Of a stretch of DNA of 64,000 nt, positions 27,532 through 37,412 are shown one piece after another. Below the pieces are notes generated by a model that ran no database searches, had not been told where the DNA came from, and was given only the letters and a program-made list of their open reading frames with translations. Made by a program: the position numbers and the translations under genes. The stretch comes from Lactonifactor longoviformis DSM 17459. Lineage in GTDB: Bacteria > Bacillota > Clostridia > Lachnospirales > Lachnospiraceae. The stretch is from positions 62,001-126,000 of the forward strand of contig NZ_FQVI01000004.1 of assembly GCF_900129135.1 (NCBI RefSeq), in the 5' to 3' direction. Each line of letters starts with the position of its first letter. Position 1 is the stretch's first letter.

Positions 27532-28734
27532 TTACTCCAGCATATTTTCTATGAAGATTCCGTATCCTTTTGTAGCATCCTGAACGAATACATGAGTCAC
27601 AGCACCTATGATTTTCCCGTTCTGAATCACCGGGCTGCCGCTCATTCCCTGCACAATTCCGCCGGAATACTCCAATAGGTCAGGGTCTGTCACCTGGATG
27701 GAAAAAGCCTTATTCGTATCTGCCTGATCCCAGAAAATCTCTGTAATTTCTATGTCGAACTCTTTTGTTTCTCCTTTTACAGTGGTCAGAATTTTGGCAC
27801 TTCCTGTTGTAACATCCTGTTTCAGGCCCACTTCCATAGGCACCAAATGCAGTGATTCTCTTGATTCTGCGGGAATTGTGCCGAATATTCCCTTTTCGCT
27901 GTTTATGTCGATTGACCCCAGCTGATTGCTTTTTTGATAATTGATCACACCAGAGAGCTCTCCCGGATTTCCCTTTGAGCCTTTCATAACGGAGAGAATC
28001 TCCGCCTGGTATAGCTCTCCTCTGTCCAGCTTGAGGAGTTCCCCTGTGTCCACATCGCTGATGCCGTGGCCCAGTGCTCCGTAATTCCCATGGGCGTCCA
28101 CATAGGTAAGAGTTCCGATGCCCTGTGTATTATCTCTGACCCAAATTCCCAGCTTATAAGAATTGTCTTCCCCTAAAAGTGGTGTAAGCGAAAGTGGAAT
28201 TTCCTCTCCGTTCCTGTCCACAAGTAACTCCATCGTCTCCCCGTTGCTGTCGTGTATCATAGAGATAAGCTGGTTTTTATTGGTGATGTCTGTTCCATTG
28301 GCTTTCAGAATGTAGTCGCCGGCCTGTACGATATGCTCAGCCGGCTGATAGGCGATACCGTCCGTAGATACTACATCCCCGGACCCAATGATCATTACTC
28401 CCTCTGTCTCCATATACAGACCGATGGGAGTACCCGAAGCAGCTACCCAGGTATCCTCAACAATCTGCACCTTAACTTTTTTCAGAGGCATTACATGGCA
28501 GAGACGGCATTCAATCGTATAAGTCTTATTACCCGCCACAGAAAGGGAATCATCATAGGTGATCAGAGGGTTCTGCTCCAGGATACTTGCCAGGCCGTCC
28601 TGTTCTTCTGCCCGGATTCTCACATCATCCGGAATTGAATCTCTGATAGAAATATAGCTGTAAACGCCAATTCCTATTATATTCAATAATAATAATACGA
28701 GTAGAAACCGTCTATAATTACGCTTTCTATGCAA
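27532..28734 (-). CDS. spoIVB: SpoIVB serine peptidase
   Basis: SpoIVB is secreted from the forespore and cleaves SpoIVFA, so that the protease SpoIVFB can activate sigma-K. It has an N-terminal anchor (after RKRNYRRF), a PDZ domain (about 110-190) and an S55 peptidase domain with GMSGSPVIQNGKIIG near residue 365. The best start is TTG at 28734, 9 nt after AAAGGA, giving 400 aa. The ATG at 28773 lies inside the loop of the recN terminator, which makes the longer form unlikely. Confidence 0.93.
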   Translation of the reverse strand: MHRKRNYRRFLLVLLLLNIIGIGVYSYISIRDSIPDDVRIRAEEQDGLASILEQNPLITYDDSLSVAGNKTYTIECRLCHVMPLKKVKVQIVEDTWVAASGTPIGLYMETEGVMIIGSGDVVSTDGIAYQPAEHIVQAGDYILKANGTDITNKNQLISMIHDSNGETMELLVDRNGEEIPLSLTPLLGEDNSYKLGIWVRDNTQGIGTLTYVDAHGNYGALGHGISDVDTGELLKLDRGELYQAEILSVMKGSKGNPGELSGVINYQKSNQLGSIDINSEKGIFGTIPAESRESLHLVPMEVGLKQDVTTGSAKILTTVKGETKEFDIEITEIFWDQADTNKAFSIQVTDPDLLEYSGGIVQGMSGSPVIQNGKIIGAVTHVFVQDATKGYGIFIENMLE

Positions 28735-28758
28735 AATATCACATCCTTTCAAAAAAAG

Positions 28759-28786
28759 AAAAAGATACACCATCGTGTACCTTTTT
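28759..28786 (-). terminator. Terminator of the recN operon
   Basis: 12-bp arms (28759-28770, 28775-28786) with a 4-nt loop and one G-U pair, followed on the minus strand by a long T-rich run. It separates recN from spoIVB. Confidence 0.85.
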
Positions 28787-28804
28787 TAGTATGTGATTAT
28801 TTGC

Positions 28805-30490
28805 TTATTTCACTCTTGAATTTTTTTGTACCTGTGCCAAATCCTTCATCTCCCGTGCACTCTCTAAAACCGTACTGGTAATTTTTGCACCCCCGAGAAT
28901 CCTGGCAATCTCCTCTATGGATGCCTCCTGACCGATACGATGTATCCGGGTAGTGGTTTCCATATTTGACACTTTTTTTTCAATCAGGTAGTGTGAATCT
29001 GCCATAGCAGCAATCTGAGGAAGGTGGGTAATGCAGAGCACCTGGTGATTTCTCCCGATAACCGCCATTTTTTCTGAAACCTTCTGGGCTGTCCTGCCGC
29101 TGATGCCTGTGTCTATCTCGTCAAAAATCAGTGTCTCTGTCTCATCCTTGTCTGCCAGCAGAGTCTTGATCGCCAGCATAATACGGGAAAGTTCTCCTCC
29201 TGATACCACCTTTGCCAGAGGTTTTAATGCCTCTCCGGGATTGGTGGCGATGAGGTACTCCACAGAATCTGTACCCTCTGCAGAAAAATGTTCCTTTTCA
29301 GAAAAGTTCACTTTAAATCTTACATCCGCAAAATTCAGGTCTCTTAGCCCCTCTGTAACATTTAATTCCAGCTTTAAGGCCTCCTCTTTTCTTTTTTCAG
29401 AAAGTTCCCGGCAGGCCTCGGACAGTTTTTTTTCTTCTATATTATATTCTGTCAGTAATCTGGTTTTTTCTGTCTCAAAATCCAGCAGATGAGCCAGCCG
29501 TTTTTCTTTTTCATCAAGCTGCATCAGAATAAGCTCTATGCTCTGGCCATATTTCATTTTCAGGTGATTGATCCAATCCAGGCGCTCTTCTATCTCATGA
29601 AATTCTTCTTCCGAATAGGAGAAGTTATCCAGGTAACCTGAAAGTTCTCTGTTGAAATCATTTAAAAGGGCTTCTGTATCGCTTAAAGCACTGCAGAGGC
29701 CAGCCAGGGTATCGTCATATTCAGCCACCTGGGCCAGCTGATACAGGCTTCGTCCCAGGAGATCGCTGCAGCCGCTGTCTGCTGCACACATCTGGTATAC
29801 CTGTGAAGCGTTCTCCAGAATTTTCTTTCCGTTCAGCAGTTTTCGATACCTCTGCTCCAGCTCCTCGTCCTCGCCATTCTTCAGATCTGCGTCTGTGATT
29901 TCCTTAATCTCAAATTCCAGAAATGATATTTCACGGGTTCTCTGCTCTTCGTCCATCTGGTATTCCGCCAGTTCTTCCTGCATTTTTTTGTATCTGCGGA
30001 AAGCCTCTCTTACTTTTTGGATGCTGCCCGCCAGATTATCCTTCCCATATTCATCCAGTATCTCCAGCTGTTTTGCGGGATATAATAAAGACTGATGTTC
30101 GTGCTGGCCATGAATATCCAGCAATTTGCCGGCGGCTTCCCGAATCTGGGCAACCGTGCAGGCTTCTCCGTTTATCTTACTGATGCTTCGGTTTCCTGTA
30201 ATCTTTCTGGTAATGATAATCTGCCCGTCTTCTGCAAAAATATCCTGTTTCTTCAATTCTTCCAGAATTTTAGGATTATTTACAGAAAATACCAATTCTA
30301 CCAGCGCAAAGGGTGCATTTTCCCTGATCATGTCCCGGGACATCTTGCCTCCGAGGGCAAGACTAATAGAGCCTATAATAATAGACTTACCCGCTCCGGT
30401 TTCACCGGTTAAAATATTAAGACCTTCATCAAAATCCACTTCAATTTCATCTATCAGTGCCAAATTTTTTACGTGTAAATTAACCAGCAT
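28805..30490 (-). CDS. recN: DNA repair protein RecN
   Basis: RecN is an SMC-like ATPase that gathers broken DNA ends. The 561-aa protein has Walker A GETGAGKSI (31-39), long coiled coils (about 150-360), the signature SGGELSR and Walker B LIFDEIDTGISG near residue 460. It is the last gene of the operon beginning at nusB; the terminator follows directly. No LexA box was seen in front of it. Confidence 0.96.
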   Translation of the reverse strand: MLVNLHVKNLALIDEIEVDFDEGLNILTGETGAGKSIIIGSISLALGGKMSRDMIRENAPFALVELVFSVNNPKILEELKKQDIFAEDGQIIITRKITGNRSISKINGEACTVAQIREAAGKLLDIHGQHEHQSLLYPAKQLEILDEYGKDNLAGSIQKVREAFRRYKKMQEELAEYQMDEEQRTREISFLEFEIKEITDADLKNGEDEELEQRYRKLLNGKKILENASQVYQMCAADSGCSDLLGRSLYQLAQVAEYDDTLAGLCSALSDTEALLNDFNRELSGYLDNFSYSEEEFHEIEERLDWINHLKMKYGQSIELILMQLDEKEKRLAHLLDFETEKTRLLTEYNIEEKKLSEACRELSEKRKEEALKLELNVTEGLRDLNFADVRFKVNFSEKEHFSAEGTDSVEYLIATNPGEALKPLAKVVSGGELSRIMLAIKTLLADKDETETLIFDEIDTGISGRTAQKVSEKMAVIGRNHQVLCITHLPQIAAMADSHYLIEKKVSNMETTTRIHRIGQEASIEEIARILGGAKITSTVLESAREMKDLAQVQKNSRVK

Positions 30491-30528
30491 ATCTTTGCTC
30501 CTTTACACTCTCTTCTTCTGATCTTTCT

Positions 30529-30981
30529 TCAGTTTTCCAGGATCCGTCGGATCTTCTCCATGAGCAGCAGCGTTTCATCTACACTTTTTACCGCACACAT
30601 GATCGTATTGTCCCCTGCAATACATCCGACGATCTCTTCCCAGTTCAGTTCATCCAGGGCTGCGGCCGCGGCCATAGCCATCCCGGATACCGTCTTGATT
30701 ACCAGGATATTCTGAGCCATATCCATGGATAGGAATGCGTCCTTCAGCACTCTGGTGTATTTTTCACTCATATTCTGATTCTTGTTTTCGAGAACCGCAT
30801 ATCTGGAACGTCCGATTCCATCCGCTATTTTTGTAAGTTTAAGTTCCCGGATATCCCTGGAAATAGTGGCCTGTGTAACCTTATATCCAGCCTCCTGCAG
30901 CTTGTCGGCAAGCTCTTCCTGTGTTTCAATATCATATTGATTGATTAATTCAATAATTTTTGAATGTCTTGCTATCTTCAT
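30529..30981 (-). CDS. argR: Arginine repressor ArgR/AhrC
   Basis: ArgR is an arginine-binding hexameric regulator of arginine biosynthesis and catabolism. The 150-aa protein has the N-terminal winged helix with the QATISRDIREL recognition helix (about 38-48) and the C-terminal oligomerisation/arginine domain containing CIAGDNTIMC. It lies before recN, the conserved Firmicutes arrangement. Confidence 0.95.
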   Translation of the reverse strand: MKIARHSKIIELINQYDIETQEELADKLQEAGYKVTQATISRDIRELKLTKIADGIGRSRYAVLENKNQNMSEKYTRVLKDAFLSMDMAQNILVIKTVSGMAMAAAAALDELNWEEIVGCIAGDNTIMCAVKSVDETLLLMEKIRRILEN

Positions 30982-31015
30982 GTTTTGTACCCTCCCGAGA
31001 TGTTATCCTCACACA

Positions 31016-31879
31016 TTAGCTGGTACTCATCTTTTGCCGCAGCACCTCTAAAAAGCTCAGATTACTGATCTTTATAATCTGAGTATCTGGTTTAGCCCTG
31101 CGTATCACTATGCGATCTCCGGTTGTCATGGTGAGATCCGTATCCCCGTCAAAGCTTGCGATCGCCTTGGCATCTCCTTTTGATTTCCCCTGCGCGATCT
31201 CCACCGTTATCTCATCCTCGGAAGAAAATATAATACTTCTTGTGTTCAGCGTATGAGGCGCTATAGGTGTCATCATAATCATAGAAGCTCCGGGCGATAC
31301 AATGGGTCCGCCCACCGAAAGGCTGTATCCGGTGGATCCGGTAGGTGTTGATATTATAATTCCGTCTGCAGTGTAGGTATTCAGGAACTCACCGTTAACA
31401 TAATTTTTGAACCTGACCATCCTCATTGGTCCGTCCCTGACAATCACGATATCGTTCAGGGCAATATCTGAGGCTATAATCTCCCTTCCCCGGTACATAT
31501 CCCCTGTGAGCATCATTCTTCTCTCTATTTCATACTCATCCCGTATCAGATGATCAATGGCAGGACCGATGGAATCACGGTCTATCTCTGCCAGATACCC
31601 CAGTGTTCCCATATTGATGCCCAGCAGAGGGATCTGACGGTCTATCACATCCCTGGCTGCCTGGAGCAGGGTTCCGTCCCCGCCCAGAACGATGACGCAG
31701 TCCGCATCTTCCGGAATCAGCTTTACATTCGTATAATGATAACCTGCATTCGGATCCCGGTCTCTTTCTGTCTGTATGGTACACTGGCATCCCTGCGCCT
31801 TCAGATAGCCCACGATCTCTTTTGTCACTGTCAATCCTTCATCTTTACTGCTGTTTGTAATTATGTAGAATTTTTTCAT
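31016..31879 (-). CDS. nadK: NAD kinase
   Basis: NadK phosphorylates NAD to NADP. The 287-aa protein has the diacylglycerol-kinase-like GGDGT motif (66-70), the conserved ALNDIVI and TPTGSTGYSLS segments, and the C-terminal beta-sandwich. The start is at ATG 31879, where AGG of AGGTGAGGG is well spaced; a GTG three codons upstream is possible. It follows tlyA by 12 bp. Confidence 0.95.
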   Translation of the reverse strand: MKKFYIITNSSKDEGLTVTKEIVGYLKAQGCQCTIQTERDRDPNAGYHYTNVKLIPEDADCVIVLGGDGTLLQAARDVIDRQIPLLGINMGTLGYLAEIDRDSIGPAIDHLIRDEYEIERRMMLTGDMYRGREIIASDIALNDIVIVRDGPMRMVRFKNYVNGEFLNTYTADGIIISTPTGSTGYSLSVGGPIVSPGASMIMMTPIAPHTLNTRSIIFSSEDEITVEIAQGKSKGDAKAIASFDGDTDLTMTTGDRIVIRRAKPDTQIIKISNLSFLEVLRQKMSTS

Positions 31880-31891
31880 ATCCCTCACCTG

Positions 31892-32701
31892 TCAGTCTAA
31901 TGTACCGTGTGCCTTTTCTACAATTTCTTTTATCTCTGCTGTCACCTGTCTTTGTGTGTTCTCCTCCCCGGGGAATTTTCCCAGATGCAGCAAATATTCG
32001 ATATTTCCCTCCGGTCCTTTGATCGGGGAAAATTCCAGATGCAGAACCCGAAAGGAGATGCTTTGTGCGTAATCGATTACTTTCCGTATCACTTCCTCAT
32101 GAACCTGGGGGTCCCTGACTACCCCCTTTTTGCCAACCTTTTCTCTTCCTGCCTCAAACTGAGGTTTGATCAGACAGACAATTTCCCCTGCCTCTGCCAT
32201 AAGCTCCCGAATCGGCAGCAAAACTTTAGTGAGGGAGATAAAGGATACATCGATAGAAACAAACTGCGGCGCCTCCTGTATGTGCTCCGGAAGCACATAA
32301 CGGATATTGGTTTTCTCCATACAGATGACCCGTTCGTCCTGACGCAGTTTCCAGTCCAGCTGCCCATGCCCCACATCCACTGCATATACTTTAACTGCTC
32401 CGTTCTGAAGCATGCAGTCTGTAAATCCTCCGGTGGAGGAACCTACGTCCATGCATACTTTTCCAGCAAGCTCCAGGCCAAAATGTGTCATGGCTTTCTC
32501 CAGCTTCAGGCCTCCTCTGCTCACATACTTCAGAGGATTCCCTTTGACTGTGATCTCCACCGTATCCGGAAACATAGTTCCGGCCTTGTCCTCCCTCTGT
32601 CCTTCTACAAATACATTCCCTGACATTATTACTGCTTTGGCTTTTTCTCTGGAAGCGGCAAGGTTCCGGTTTACCAGTAAAACATCTAAACGCTCTTTCA
32701 T
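31892..32701 (-). CDS. tlyA: TlyA-family rRNA 2'-O-methyltransferase
   Basis: TlyA-type enzymes methylate ribose in 16S and 23S rRNA. The 269-aa protein starts with an S4 RNA-binding domain (about 1-62, KERLDVLLVNRNLAASREKA) followed by an FtsJ-type methyltransferase domain with the SAM motif DVGSSTGGFTDCML and a conserved KPQFEAGREKVGKKGVVRD. Old names call it hemolysin, which is not supported. The ATG at 32701 overlaps the dxs stop by four bases. Confidence 0.92.
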   Translation of the reverse strand: MKERLDVLLVNRNLAASREKAKAVIMSGNVFVEGQREDKAGTMFPDTVEITVKGNPLKYVSRGGLKLEKAMTHFGLELAGKVCMDVGSSTGGFTDCMLQNGAVKVYAVDVGHGQLDWKLRQDERVICMEKTNIRYVLPEHIQEAPQFVSIDVSFISLTKVLLPIRELMAEAGEIVCLIKPQFEAGREKVGKKGVVRDPQVHEEVIRKVIDYAQSISFRVLHLEFSPIKGPEGNIEYLLHLGKFPGEENTQRQVTAEIKEIVEKAHGTLD

Positions 32702-34560
32702 ATAGCTTCTTCCTCCAGTATGGATTGGCATACTGCCTCAGGATCCAGCCCCACCTCTTGGTGGAGCATTCCTACATTCCCCTGCTCTACAAACCGATCC
32801 GGCAATGCACGGATCATCACCTTAACCGGAAGCTTCCTGGTACTCACACAGTCCGCCACATGCTCCCCAAACCCGCCGCTCTTTACATTTTCCTCCAGAG
32901 TGACGATGAGGCCGTGATCCTTTGCGGCTTCACAGATAATCTCTGTATCAATAGGCTTTACAAATCTGGCATTCACCAGAGACACCCTGTATCCCTTTTC
33001 CTTCAGCATCTCTCTGATCTTCACCGCTGTTTTCACCATACTCCCTGCTGCCAGCAGCAGAATCCCCGACTCTCTGTAGATCCATTCTCCTTTTCCGCAG
33101 CGAATCTCTTCCCTGTACTCCTCAAGGCCGTCATAGGCCTCCCCTCTGGGATATCTGATGGCAATAGGCCCGTCATAGGCCACGGCATATTTCAGCATAT
33201 CCGACAGTTCCCACTTGTTTTTCGGAGCCATCACTGTCATGTTGGGAATCAGAGAGAGATAAGACAAATCAAAGCATCCCTGATGGGTCTCCCCATCGCT
33301 TCCTACCAGTCCTGCCCGATCAATGGCAAATACTACATGTAGGTTCTGCATGCAGACATCATGAATCACCTGGTCAAATGCTCTCTGCAAAAAAGAGGAA
33401 TAGATGGCAACCACAGGTATCAGACCGCCCAGCGCCAGACCCGCGGCAAAGGTAACTGCATGCTGCTCCGCAATTCCCACATCAAAGAAGCGGTCTGGAA
33501 ACATATTCCGGAATCGCTTCAGTCCCGTCCCGTCCGGCATGGCTGCAGTCACTGCCACCACATCCGGATTCCTGTCGCCGAACTTTCTCATAACTGTGGA
33601 AAATATGTCCGTGTAGCTTGCTTTATTCCCGCTGCTTGTGGGTATGCCGTTGGTGATATCAAAGGGAGTGGTTCCGTGGAACCTTGCGGGATGGCGCATA
33701 GCGGGTTCATATCCCTTTCCTTTTTCTGTAAGGACATGGACAATGACTGCTCCCTCCACCTTTTTGGCTTCATTAAGCACACGCATAGTCTGGCGGATGT
33801 CATGGCCGTTTACAGGTCCCAGGTAGGTAATGCCCATATCTTCAAAAAACATTCCCGGAATAAAAAGCTGCTTGATGCTGCTTTTTGTCTTGTGTATCTT
33901 TTTTACAATTGCTGGTCCCACACTGGGCATTTTATTGAGGCTCTTCGTCACACTCATTTTCAGTCCGGTGTAGGCTTCGGCAGTGCGTATATTCCCCAGA
34001 TACTGGGAAATACCTCCTACATTTTCAGAGATGGACATCTTATTGTCATTTAGTACTATAATAAAATTTGTTTTCAGCTCTGAGGCATTGTTCAGCGCTT
34101 CATAAGCCATCCCCCCGGTAAGGGCCCCGTCGCCGATTACAGACACCACACGATAATTTTCCCCTTTGAGATCCCGCCCTGCCACATATCCCAGGCCTGC
34201 GGAAACAGAGGTGGAACTGTGCCCTGTGTCGAAAGAATCGCACTGGCTTTCACACCTTTTCGGAAATCCGCTCATCCCCTGATATTTTCTAAGATTCTCA
34301 AACCCATCCTTTCTTCCGGTCAGGATTTTGTGGGTGTAAGACTGGTGTCCTACATCCCAGATGATCTTATCTGTGGGAAGGTCCATGACATTGTGGAGCG
34401 CCATAGTAAGCTCTACCACACCCAGATTGGAGGCCAGATGCCCCCCAGTCTTACTCAGGGATTCTATCAGAAACTGACGGATCTCTGAGGCAAGCTGGGG
34501 GAATTCCTCCAGCGGTATTTTTTTTATATCGTTTGGCTGATTTATCTTATCTAAAATCAT
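32698..34560 (-). CDS. dxs: 1-deoxy-D-xylulose-5-phosphate synthase
   Basis: Dxs makes DXP from pyruvate and glyceraldehyde 3-phosphate, the first step of the MEP isoprenoid pathway. The 620-aa protein has the thiamine-diphosphate motif GDGALTGGMAYEALNNA, the transketolase middle domain, and the DRAGLVGSDGETHQG segment. GAGGTG precedes ATG 34560. ispA lies directly upstream, so the two enzymes of prenyl synthesis are coupled. Confidence 0.96.
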   Translation of the reverse strand: MILDKINQPNDIKKIPLEEFPQLASEIRQFLIESLSKTGGHLASNLGVVELTMALHNVMDLPTDKIIWDVGHQSYTHKILTGRKDGFENLRKYQGMSGFPKRCESQCDSFDTGHSSTSVSAGLGYVAGRDLKGENYRVVSVIGDGALTGGMAYEALNNASELKTNFIIVLNDNKMSISENVGGISQYLGNIRTAEAYTGLKMSVTKSLNKMPSVGPAIVKKIHKTKSSIKQLFIPGMFFEDMGITYLGPVNGHDIRQTMRVLNEAKKVEGAVIVHVLTEKGKGYEPAMRHPARFHGTTPFDITNGIPTSSGNKASYTDIFSTVMRKFGDRNPDVVAVTAAMPDGTGLKRFRNMFPDRFFDVGIAEQHAVTFAAGLALGGLIPVVAIYSSFLQRAFDQVIHDVCMQNLHVVFAIDRAGLVGSDGETHQGCFDLSYLSLIPNMTVMAPKNKWELSDMLKYAVAYDGPIAIRYPRGEAYDGLEEYREEIRCGKGEWIYRESGILLLAAGSMVKTAVKIREMLKEKGYRVSLVNARFVKPIDTEIICEAAKDHGLIVTLEENVKSGGFGEHVADCVSTRKLPVKVMIRALPDRFVEQGNVGMLHQEVGLDPEAVCQSILEEEAI

Positions 34561-34574
34561 TGGTAGCTTCACCT

Positions 34575-35465
34575 CTACTTTTTTCTGCCGCTCAGGGAAG
34601 AAATCAGTGATATAAGGAATTCACCATCTCCTGTCAGTGACGACAGCTCACATACTGCCTCCTGCGTCAGCTTCTCTGCCTCTTTATGAGCATCTTTCAG
34701 TCCCTGCAGAGTTACCCAGGTTGTCTTGTGATTCTTCTCATCGCTGTGAACTGGTTTTCCCAGCTCCTTCTCATCCCCTGTGACATCCAGAATATCGTCC
34801 TGAATCTGAAACGCCAGTCCGATGTTTCTTCCGATTCGTTCCATGGCCTCAAGCTCATATTTCTCTGCACCTGCAAGCACTGCACCAGTCATCAGCGCAG
34901 CTTCGATCAAGGCCGATGTTTTATTTCTATAGATATAATTCAGCATCTCCCTGTTTATTGGTATGCCGTCGTTTTCCACATCCACACCCTGGCCTCCCAG
35001 CATTCCGTGGATTCCGGTTTTTCTTCCCAGGATCTCCAGAGCCTGTCCTATCACAGCAGGATCCGTATTACTCTGAAATGCCAGAAAAGCGGTTTCATAG
35101 GCATAGTTCAGCAGTGCATCTCCGGCAAGAATAGCCGCAGCCTCTCCGTATACCACATGGGTTGTCTTTTTTCCTCTCCGATAATCATCATTATCCAGAG
35201 CAGGAAGATCATCGTGGATCAGCGAATGGGTATGAATCATCTCCAGGGCAGCCATGAAAGGCTCTATTGCCATTCGGTCTCTTCCAAGGAATAAGAGGTA
35301 TGCCTCCTCCATCATGATAGGCCTGAGCCGCTTGCCCGGAGCTGTCATGCTGTAGTTTACTGCCTCCGCCATTCTCTGTGAAAATCCTTCCTCTGCGGGA
35401 AGATATCTGCGGATGATACGCTCCGCACGCTCTGTCTTCTTCTGTAATTCCTCTTTAAAATTCAC
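34575..35465 (-). CDS. ispA: Farnesyl diphosphate synthase
   Basis: IspA condenses isopentenyl and dimethylallyl diphosphates into farnesyl diphosphate for lipid carriers and quinones. Both aspartate-rich motifs are present: HDDLPALDNDD (first) and QIQDDILD (second). A GTG at 35465 has GGAG six bases before it, giving 296 aa with the family-like MNFKEEL start; the ATG at 35483 overlaps more of xseB and has no clear ribosome site. Confidence 0.93.
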   Translation of the reverse strand: MNFKEELQKKTERAERIIRRYLPAEEGFSQRMAEAVNYSMTAPGKRLRPIMMEEAYLLFLGRDRMAIEPFMAALEMIHTHSLIHDDLPALDNDDYRRGKKTTHVVYGEAAAILAGDALLNYAYETAFLAFQSNTDPAVIGQALEILGRKTGIHGMLGGQGVDVENDGIPINREMLNYIYRNKTSALIEAALMTGAVLAGAEKYELEAMERIGRNIGLAFQIQDDILDVTGDEKELGKPVHSDEKNHKTTWVTLQGLKDAHKEAEKLTQEAVCELSSLTGDGEFLISLISSLSGRKK

Positions 35466-35670
35466 TGAGTTCTCCATTTTCATCCATCTGAAGCATTTTC
35501 TTTTCTACTTTATCTATCTTACTGTTGCAGTATTTTAATAGCTCCATTCCCTCCTGGTAGACCTTAAAAGAATCTTCCAGTGAAATTTCTCTGCTCTCCA
35601 GCTGCGTCACAATCGCATCCAGAGATTTCATTGCCTCTTCTATGGTTCTGCTTTGCTTTTTATCTGCCAT
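35455..35670 (-). CDS. xseB: Exodeoxyribonuclease VII small subunit
   Basis: XseB is a short helical protein that binds XseA to form exonuclease VII. The 71-aa length and the LEEAMKSLDAIVTQLES-like helix (here IEEAMKSLDAIVTQLES) are typical, as is the second helix LEDSFKVYQEGMELLKYC. It overlaps xseA by 11 bp and ispA by 11 bp. Confidence 0.93.
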   Translation of the reverse strand: MADKKQSRTIEEAMKSLDAIVTQLESREISLEDSFKVYQEGMELLKYCNSKIDKVEKKMLQMDENGELSEF

Positions 35671-36886
35671 TTATTCCAACTCCTCTGTCTGCAGTTTCCG
35701 TTTTTTCCACAGAGGTATGAATCATACCGTCTGTAACCTGTATTGTCAGATGCTCACCGGGTTCCACTTGAGTAACGCTGGTTACTGCATGATGATTATC
35801 ATCTTCCACATAGGAAAATCCCTGATTCAGCTTATTCAGCGGGGATAATCCTTTCATTCGCTCAATATAAATATTCAGCTCCTGGCGGGAATCAAGGATG
35901 TTTCGCTTCATGCTTTCCCGCATCTTATCCTCGAGATCTATCAGTCTCTGGCGTTTTTCCCGAATCTGGCTGGCTGGGCTTAAAAAGCTAAGCTTTGTCC
36001 TGTACTGTTCCAGCCGTCCTTTCTCTAAAAGCACCCGGTTCTCCATCCCCCTTGTCAGACGTCTGGAATATTCATACATAAGGTCCATAAGCCCGCGCAT
36101 ATCGTCTACCGCCAATTCTGCTGCTGCAGATGGTGTGGGGGCTCTGAGATCCGCCGCATAATCAGCTATGGTAGTATCTGTCTCATGTCCCACTGCCGAT
36201 ATGATGGGGGTACTGCAGTTGAAAATAGCTCTGGCTACTTCCTCCTCATTAAAAGCCCAGAGGTCTTCAATGGAACCTCCGCCTCGTCCTACAATAATAA
36301 CATCCACACCCAGGGCATCCAGTTTTTCAATTCCTCTGACAATGCTCTCTTTGGCGCCCTCTCCCTGGACAAGGGCAGGGTAGAGAATAATCTGCAGAAA
36401 CGGGTTTCTTCTATATGATATATTGCGGATATCCTGTACAGCAGCCCCCGTTGGCGCGGTCACCACTCCCAGGGTTTTTATAAACCGGGGAATGGGCTGT
36501 TTATATTCCTGTGCAAACATTCCCATCTCTTCCAGCTCTTTTTTCAGTGCCAGATACCGTTCGTACAGAAGACCGGCGCCCTCCAGGGTAATCTCTTTGG
36601 CATAAAGCTGATATTTTCCGTCCCTCTCGTATACGCTGACACTTCCGCCAACAATGACCTTATCACCGTTTTTCATGGAAAAAGCAAGTCCCTTACGGCT
36701 TCCGGCGAACATGACACAGGCAATGGTTCCGCTCTCATCCTTCAGAGAGAAATAAATGTGACCCGAGGTATGGTATTTACAGTTGGATACTTCACCCTTT
36801 ACATATATCTTATTCAGAAAAAAATCCTGGGTAAACATGTTCTTAATATAAGTATTGACCTGGGTTACAGAATAAATACTGCTCAT
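35660..36886 (-). CDS. xseA: Exodeoxyribonuclease VII large subunit
   Basis: XseA, with XseB, digests single-stranded DNA from both ends. The 408-aa protein has the N-terminal OB fold (about 1-100) with the YFSLKDESGTIACVMF strand set, the nuclease core with GRGGGSIEDLWAFNEE, and the C-terminal coiled coil. Its ATG overlaps the nusB stop by four bases. Confidence 0.96.
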   Translation of the reverse strand: MSSIYSVTQVNTYIKNMFTQDFFLNKIYVKGEVSNCKYHTSGHIYFSLKDESGTIACVMFAGSRKGLAFSMKNGDKVIVGGSVSVYERDGKYQLYAKEITLEGAGLLYERYLALKKELEEMGMFAQEYKQPIPRFIKTLGVVTAPTGAAVQDIRNISYRRNPFLQIILYPALVQGEGAKESIVRGIEKLDALGVDVIIVGRGGGSIEDLWAFNEEEVARAIFNCSTPIISAVGHETDTTIADYAADLRAPTPSAAAELAVDDMRGLMDLMYEYSRRLTRGMENRVLLEKGRLEQYRTKLSFLSPASQIREKRQRLIDLEDKMRESMKRNILDSRQELNIYIERMKGLSPLNKLNQGFSYVEDDNHHAVTSVTQVEPGEHLTIQVTDGMIHTSVEKTETADRGVGINGR

Positions 36887-37290
36887 TCCTTCTCCTTAGC
36901 GATATTTCCCAAAATTCCGTTGATAAAGGCTGCGGATTCATCCTGGCCAAATCGCTTTCCTATCTCAATGGCCTCATTAATGGCTACTTTTACCGGTACA
37001 TCGGGATCGTAATTCATCTCGTAGACAGCCAGGCGCAGAATCGTGAGGTCTACCTTTCCCATACGGGAAGTTTTCCATCCTTTTGCCGCCTCATTGATCA
37101 GGCTGTCTATCTCATCCAGTACATTCCGTACCTTTTTATATTTCTCTTCCATATACATCTGATCCTTCTGGCTGAGTTCCCCCAGCTGTTCAAAATACAG
37201 ACTGATCTGCTCCGGCATCTCTTCCGGTGTATTGAATTCGCTTACAAAAAGCAGTTTAAATATATTTTCACGAAGTTCTCTTCTTCCCAT
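36883..37290 (-). CDS. nusB: Transcription antitermination factor NusB
   Basis: NusB binds boxA RNA with NusE in rRNA antitermination. The 135-aa protein is all-helical, with the RELRENIFKLLF start and the VDLTILRLAVYEMNYDPDVP segment typical of the family. GGAGG is five bases before ATG 37290; the longer reading lacks this. It opens the xse-ispA-dxs operon. Confidence 0.92.
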   Translation of the reverse strand: MGRRELRENIFKLLFVSEFNTPEEMPEQISLYFEQLGELSQKDQMYMEEKYKKVRNVLDEIDSLINEAAKGWKTSRMGKVDLTILRLAVYEMNYDPDVPVKVAINEAIEIGKRFGQDESAAFINGILGNIAKEKE

Positions 37291-37329
37291 TCCGTCCTCC
37301 ACGTTTAATTTCACTTCTGCAAAGAGAAA

Positions 37330-37354
37330 AAGGTGCCTTTTTCAGAGACACCTT
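37330..37354 (-). terminator. Weak terminator-like hairpin after asp23
   Basis: On the minus strand AAGGTG and CACCTT arms with a 13-nt loop are followed by TTTTCTC. The stem is short, so read-through into nusB is likely. Confidence 0.35.
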
Positions 37355-37412
37355 AATGATACCAGCCAGAACGATTCTTCTGTGAACCGGATGTTTCTCA
37401 ATTGTAAAAGGT

